From NCBI GenBank assembly GCA_965203795.1, contig OZ241915.1:2790001-2854000 (forward strand): a DNA stretch of 64,000 bases. Direction: 5' to 3'. This document shows positions 61,616-64,000 of the stretch, one piece after another; positions within the stretch are counted from its first letter, which is position 1; every line of letters begins with the position of its first letter. Made by a program: the position numbers and the translations under genes. The notes beneath the pieces are model-generated. The model was not told where the DNA came from. It worked only from the letters and a program-made list of their open reading frames with translations, and searched no databases. Source of the DNA: CBDBBY01 sp965203795. Lineage in GTDB: Bacteria > Pseudomonadota > Alphaproteobacteria > Rhodobacterales > Rhodobacteraceae.

Positions 61616-62350
61616 ATGGATTTGGGCCTACGGGGGAAGCTCGCTGTTGTGACCGGCGCGGCCCGCGGGATCGGCGCCGCGATCGCAGCGGGATTTGCCG
61701 GTGAAGGCGCCAGAGTGCTGCTGGTGGACCGGAGCGATGATGCCGAGGAAGTCGCGGCAGGAATCGGCGGCGAGAGTCTTGTCGTCGATCTCACCGAGTC
61801 TGAATCGGCGCAACAAGTGGCCGATGCGTCCGGCGCGCTCGGCGGCGCGGACGTTCTAATCAACAATGCCGGAATTTCCCTGCCCGCCTCCTTGCCGGAA
61901 ACCACTGATGAAGACTGGTCGGCGGTCATGGACGTGAATCTCGGAGCGGCGTTCCGCCTGACCCGCGCGCTATGGACCCAATTGTCGTCCCGCGACGGCT
62001 CGGTAGTGAATCTGGCATCGTTCGCCTCCAAGCGTTCGACCCTGTTCGGCAACAACAGCTCTTACGTTGCTTCCAAGCATGGAATTGCCGGACTGACTCG
62101 CGCGGCTGCGTTCGAGGGAGCAACCCGGGGAATTCGGGTGAACGCCATTGCGCCCGGAGTTGTCGATACCGATCTCATTCGATCGGTCCATGACGCCGAA
62201 GCCCGCGCGAAAATCATGGGCTTCATCCCGCAGAACCGCTTCGCCGAACCCTCCGAGATCGCCGATCTCGCCTTGTTTCTTGCTTCGAAGCGGGCAGCGC
62301 ACATTTGCGGCGAGGTCGTCAATGTCAATGGCGGCATGTGCATGGACTGA
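61616..62350 (+). CDS. SDR family oxidoreductase
   Basis: 244-residue SDR: TGAARGIG at 13-20, Asp at about 38 (LVDRS) for NAD, NNAG at about 83-86, catalytic Ser135, Tyr150 and Lys154 (YVASK), ending VNVNGGMCMD. First gene of an operon with an enolase-superfamily enzyme (one-base TGATG overlap) and a TRAP binding protein. Probably oxidises a sugar or sugar acid brought in by that TRAP system. Transcribed from the promoter and operator described just upstream. Confidence 0.9.
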   Translation: MDLGLRGKLAVVTGAARGIGAAIAAGFAGEGARVLLVDRSDDAEEVAAGIGGESLVVDLTESESAQQVADASGALGGADVLINNAGISLPASLPETTDEDWSAVMDVNLGAAFRLTRALWTQLSSRDGSVVNLASFASKRSTLFGNNSSYVASKHGIAGLTRAAAFEGATRGIRVNAIAPGVVDTDLIRSVHDAEARAKIMGFIPQNRFAEPSEIADLALFLASKRAAHICGEVVNVNGGMCMD

Positions 62351-63519
62351 TGATGCGGACGCCTGCGACCATCACGGATATCCGTCATTGGATCGTCCAC
62401 GTTCCGCTGAACTCGGCTATAGCGTGGTCGTCCGGAGTGCGGAGCGGTTCGACCCGCTTGATATGCGAGATAACGGCGTCCGACGGAACCAAGGGCTACG
62501 GGGAAACGATCTGCCTTTTGGATTTCGTGCCTGCCGTATTTGAAAAGCTGGTTGTTCCGCTGGGACTGGGCCGCAAGGTCGCGGATGTCGAGCGGCTCGC
62601 CCGCGCCGCCGAAGGCGCGGGCTACTACCATCACAAGCGCGCATTGGTCTTTGCCCTGTCGGCCTTGGAAATGGCGATGTGGGACGCGCGGGGGAAAATC
62701 GCGGGCCTTGCCCTGCATGACATGTGGGGCGGCGCCTACCGCGGTCGAATTGAAATGTGCGCCTACGTCTATATTTCCGACCCGGAAACTGTCGCGGACG
62801 AGCTTGGGCGGTATCGCGATCAAGGCTTTTCGTCTTTCAAGCTGAAGGTCGGCCTCGATCCGGAGCAAGACGTTGAACTGGTTCGAACAGCCAGAGAAGC
62901 GCTGGGACCGGCCGCCAGCATCCGTGTCGATCCGAATGGAGCTTGGACGCTTGGCACTGCGAAGCGGATGGTCGCGAAACTTGCGGAATTCGATCTGCAG
63001 TACATCGAACAGCCGCTGCCCGCGGAAGACATTGCCGGCGCCGCCCGGCTTGCCGCATCCTCCCCTGTTCCCATTTGCATCGACGAAGGGGCCTATACTC
63101 TCCAGGAGACCATGACCGCGATACGAATGGGCGCCGCGGACGTGATCCTGGTCGATCCCCACGAAACGGGCGGTCTATGGCAATGTCTCAAGACCGGAGC
63201 AGTGTGCGAAGCCGCGGGCATCCATGTCGGCATGCATTCAGGCGGCGAACTGGGGCTGACGCAGGCCGCGTATTTGCATCTGGCGGCTTCAATGCCGAAC
63301 GCAACGATCGCTCTGGACACCATCTACCAGCACCATGCCGATGATATCTTGAGAGAGCGCATCGTGTTCGGGGACGGCCATGCAAGGGTTCCGACCGGGC
63401 CCGGGCTGGGTGTCGAGGTCGATCCGGACAAGCTCGAAACCTACCGAACCGAAACAATCAGGTCCCCCTACCTCGACCCCGACCGGCCTGACTGGTTCGC
63501 CGAAAAACCCTCAATCTAA
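62350..63519 (+). CDS. Enolase-superfamily enzyme, muconate-cycloisomerase-like
   Basis: 389 residues. The capping domain (about 1-130) includes the 20s-loop region around AIAWSSGVRSGSTR. Barrel: KLK at 164-166, metal ligands Asp194 (RVDPNGAW), Glu220 (YIEQPLP), Asp245 (CIDEGAY). The sixth-strand base that is Lys in muconate cycloisomerases is replaced (VDPHETGG), and a His is present in GMHSGGELG. So the chemistry is not simple cycloisomerisation; a dehydratase or cycloisomerase acting on a lactone or sugar acid is possible. ATG at 62350 overlaps the SDR stop. Confidence 0.85.
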   Translation: MMRTPATITDIRHWIVHVPLNSAIAWSSGVRSGSTRLICEITASDGTKGYGETICLLDFVPAVFEKLVVPLGLGRKVADVERLARAAEGAGYYHHKRALVFALSALEMAMWDARGKIAGLALHDMWGGAYRGRIEMCAYVYISDPETVADELGRYRDQGFSSFKLKVGLDPEQDVELVRTAREALGPAASIRVDPNGAWTLGTAKRMVAKLAEFDLQYIEQPLPAEDIAGAARLAASSPVPICIDEGAYTLQETMTAIRMGAADVILVDPHETGGLWQCLKTGAVCEAAGIHVGMHSGGELGLTQAAYLHLAASMPNATIALDTIYQHHADDILRERIVFGDGHARVPTGPGLGVEVDPDKLETYRTETIRSPYLDPDRPDWFAEKPSI

Positions 63520-63540
63520 CAACCAACCAGGAGGACAAGA

Positions 63541-64000
63541 ATGAAACATTCAGTATTCGGAGCCATAGCGGCTCTCTTCGCGATGCTGGCAACGCCAGCG
63601 ATCGCGGAAACCAGGCTCGTCATCGCGGGCTCGGAGGCCGTCGATTCATTGCTGGATCGCATGTCGGTCAAGTTCGCGGAAGCGCTCGAGGCCAACGGCG
63701 GCGACGCGTTCGACGTGAACTTGATCCGCGGGCAATCGCTTGGGAACGCACAGCAAGTCATGGAGCAGCATCAGGCGGGCTCGGTCGATGTGATGTACTC
63801 CCGGCCCGACTGGCTGACCTCGAACATTCCCGACTTCCAAGTGATGAGCTGGGGCTTCACGTTCCGCGATCGCGACCACATGACAGCCTTCCTGAACAGC
63901 GACACCTTCGCCGAAATGGCGCAAAAGGCCGTTGATACGATGGGCGTCCGGGTGCTTTCGGCAGCTGTGGACCAGCCGCGGATTCTTTACACCCGGGAGC
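63541..64000 (+). CDS. TRAP transporter DctP-type binding protein (truncated by window end)
   Basis: First 153 codons of a periplasmic receptor; the frame runs off the window. Signal peptide about 1-22 (FGAIAALFAMLATPAIA). The mature start LVIAGSEAVDSLLDRMSV and the segment QSLGNAQQVMEQHQAG, VDVMYSRPDWL fit DctP-family proteins. AGGAGG precedes the ATG. Third gene of the SDR-enolase operon, so dctQ and dctM genes may follow beyond the window. Confidence 0.85.
   Translation, partial: MKHSVFGAIAALFAMLATPAIAETRLVIAGSEAVDSLLDRMSVKFAEALEANGGDAFDVNLIRGQSLGNAQQVMEQHQAGSVDVMYSRPDWLTSNIPDFQVMSWGFTFRDRDHMTAFLNSDTFAEMAQKAVDTMGVRVLSAAVDQPRILYTRE

Noticed and set aside
1..64000. CRISPR array, tRNA or rRNA genes, replication origin
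   Set aside because: Read through for spaced short repeats and structural RNA sequences; none seen.

Overview
The window is a high-GC bacterial chromosome segment. The rhamnose-type ABC importer, TRAP receptors, FCD-type GntR and IclR regulators, and many short-chain dehydrogenases suggest an alphaproteobacterium, perhaps a marine or host-associated one. That placement is inference, because no rRNA, tRNA or core housekeeping gene is present. Most of the DNA is one large locus for uptake and oxidation of sugars and sugar acids, interrupted by four accessory islets that look horizontally acquired and mostly defensive.

Layout. 0.6-13.0 kb: an SDR, an AlbA_2/Schlafen-type ATPase islet (1.9-3.2 kb), then a plus-strand catabolic run: fused hydantoinase/oxoprolinase, TIM-barrel epimerase, RhaM-like mutarotase, two SDRs, Gfo/Idh oxidoreductase, acetoacetate-decarboxylase-like protein and an enolase-superfamily dehydratase. 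13.5-18.7 kb: a lower-GC four-gene membrane cassette whose last two genes resemble MotA/MotB or ZorA/ZorB proton-driven stator subunits. I cannot match the whole cassette to a named system, and it is the best candidate here for an undescribed one. 18.8-25.5 kb (minus strand): a RhaTPQS-type ABC importer followed by a lactonase-like amidohydrolase and an SDR. 26.2-29.1 kb (minus): a C5 DNA methyltransferase plus NotI-family endonuclease with two small partner ORFs, next to a transposase relic.

29.1-46.7 kb: an FCD-family GntR regulator heads a long plus-strand run: two further sugar ABC importers, aldo/keto reductase, aldehyde dehydrogenase, enolase-superfamily dehydratase, SDR, a PEP-hydrolase-like/UPF0261 pair (the two halves of plant Tm-1), a flavin monooxygenase and a fucose-isomerase-like protein. 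46.8-56.1 kb: a defence and mobile-element islet. A type ISP restriction-modification enzyme is split at a G11 tract (probably phase variable). Beside it lie a duplicated TacA antitoxin, a decayed TacT toxin, and a 2.43-kb insertion sequence sitting inside that toxin gene with a 7-bp target duplication. The IS transposase fuses a DruA-like (DUF4338) domain to a Tn5/IS4-type catalytic domain. 56.3-64.0 kb: an OYE/dienoyl-CoA-reductase-like flavoenzyme, two TRAP binding proteins (the second cut by the window end), an IclR-gluconolactonase fusion, an SDR and a third enolase-superfamily enzyme.

Reading it together: the three ABC importers and TRAP receptors bring in monosaccharides or sugar acids. 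Dehydrogenases, lactonases and dehydratases of the non-phosphorylative type (sugar to lactone to aldonate to 2-keto-3-deoxy acid) process them, under GntR and IclR control. Restriction, toxin-antitoxin, AlbA_2 and motor-like modules have been dropped between the catabolic operons.
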